DNA of 14,634 nt, taken from the NCBI GenBank assembly GCA_964466625.1, contig CAYXQF010000048.1, forward strand, positions 1 through 14,634, given 5' to 3'. Of this stretch, positions 14,136-14,634 are shown in pieces; position 1 is the first letter of the stretch; each line of letters starts with the position of its first letter. Both the position numbers and the translations under genes were made by a program. Origin of the DNA: QALR01 sp964466625 (GTDB lineage Bacteria; Bacillota; Clostridia; Oscillospirales; CAG-272). A model generated the notes under the pieces. That model searched no databases, was not told the DNA's origin, and saw only the letters and a list, made by a program, of their open reading frames with translations.

Positions 14136-14173
14136 TGTTTTTGCAAATTTTTTTGAATTTTATGAAACATCGC

Positions 14174-14202
14174 TTTACAGTTTGGCAATAATTCTTTATA
14201 AT
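14174..14202 (+). promoter_or_regulatory. Promoter of the glycosyltransferase gene
   Basis: TTTACA (14174-14179) and an exact TATAAT (14197-14202) are spaced by 17 bases. The start is expected near 14209, leaving a leader of about 25 bases with the GGAGGA site at 14221-14226. It is divergent from the GH2 promoter, with about 40 bases between the two -35 boxes. Confidence 0.78.
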
Positions 14203-14233
14203 AATTATAAAACAGAATGTGGAGGATCGTATT

Positions 14234-14634
14234 TTGAAAAAGAAAATGCTGATAATCGGAATCACCATGGCGGCGGCAGGAAGTGAGAAATCTTTTCTTT
14301 CGTTTGCGAAAAATGCTATTGATTATGATGAATATGACTTGGACTTGCTTTTAGCGAAAAAAACGGGTGATTTCCTGTCGCAAGTGCCAAAAGAGATCCG
14401 TATTCTGGAAATGGGTGTCGGTGGTGATCTTTTTCTGATCGATAAGCATAATGCGTCAAAAATTTTGATGAAAAATTATCTTTTGAAAAATCCTCTGCGA
14501 ATTTTTCCTTTTCTTCCTTATTATATGGCTGTCAAAAAAGCGAGTGATAAAAAGGAAAGAAGCTTTGCCGCTCATCGAATGTGGCTTCATGCGATGCAAA
14601 GCATGAAAGCGATGGAAACAGAATATGACGTGGC
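14234..14634 (+). CDS. Glycosyltransferase, GT4-like, N-terminal part (3' end outside window)
   Basis: The 133 codons in the window resemble the N-terminal Rossmann domain of GT-B fold glycosyltransferases. KKKMLIIGITMAAAGSEKSFLSF has the pattern of the usual IIGsLxxGGAEkvLl start. IDYDEYDLDLLLAKKTGDFLSQVP and KEIRILEM follow in the family order. The glycine-rich loop reads MAAAGSEK, with alanines where glycines are usual. The start is taken as TTG at 14234, seven bases after GGAGGA; an ATG at 14246 (MLIIGIT) is a less well-spaced alternative. The donor-binding C-terminal half is off the window, so substrate and role (capsule, teichoic acid, exopolysaccharide) cannot be decided. It may head an operon continuing to the right. 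Confidence 0.72.
   Translation, partial: MKKKMLIIGITMAAAGSEKSFLSFAKNAIDYDEYDLDLLLAKKTGDFLSQVPKEIRILEMGVGGDLFLIDKHNASKILMKNYLLKNPLRIFPFLPYYMAVKKASDKKERSFAAHRMWLHAMQSMKAMETEYDV

Noticed and set aside
14160..14180. Possible catabolite-control (cre-like) site near the GH2 and glycosyltransferase promoters
   Set aside because: The ATGAAACATCG stretch has the central CG shifted relative to the consensus, so it does not match.

Overview
The window looks like chromosomal DNA of a Gram-positive, low-to-medium G+C anaerobe of the Bacillota, most likely a gut-type clostridium. The basis is the protein sequences (L13/S9, RF1, a Sua5-type TsaC, a clostridial-type M18 aminopeptidase, a short multi-S1 protein), strong AGGAGG-type ribosome binding sites and tight sigma-A promoters with 17-base spacers. 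No taxonomic search was possible, so the assignment is inference.

Layout. (1) 1-705, minus strand: the rplM-rpsI ribosomal protein operon with an exact-consensus promoter; rpsI runs off the left edge. (2) 882-6295, plus strand: a housekeeping run of prfA (release factor 1), a Sua5/TsaC enzyme for tRNA t6A, coaE (last step of CoA synthesis), a membrane-anchored protein with two tandem lytic transglycosylase domains, and an M18 aminopeptidase. prmC, often found between prfA and sua5 in relatives, is absent. (3) 6310-7746: an AT-rich pocket bounded by two hairpins. It holds a 61-residue two-helix membrane protein and a 359-residue secreted protein of unknown function. It looks compositionally foreign and is the best candidate here for something undescribed. 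(4) 7717-8664, minus strand: a LytTR-type DNA-binding regulator and a DUF3021-like four-helix membrane protein separated by one base, with a promoter that overlaps a dyad. (5) 8706-9698, minus: an S1-domain RNA-binding protein with its own terminator. (6) 9780-14135, minus: a glycoside hydrolase family 2 enzyme followed by a membrane M50-like metalloprotease, ending in a 34-base perfect palindromic terminator. (7) 14174-14634, plus: the start of a GT4-like glycosyltransferase, divergent from the GH2 gene and cut by the right edge.

How the genes fit together: region 1 and the prfA-sua5 pair serve translation. coaE and the transglycosylase form a metabolic/cell-wall pair. LytTR plus membrane partner is a self-contained regulatory switch. 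The GH2 enzyme has no signal peptide and so probably acts on imported oligosaccharides. No rRNA, tRNA, CRISPR array, insertion sequence or integrase was seen. The only gene-free stretch over 300 bases is 610-940, which holds two divergent promoters, an AT-rich upstream region and a short tandem repeat.
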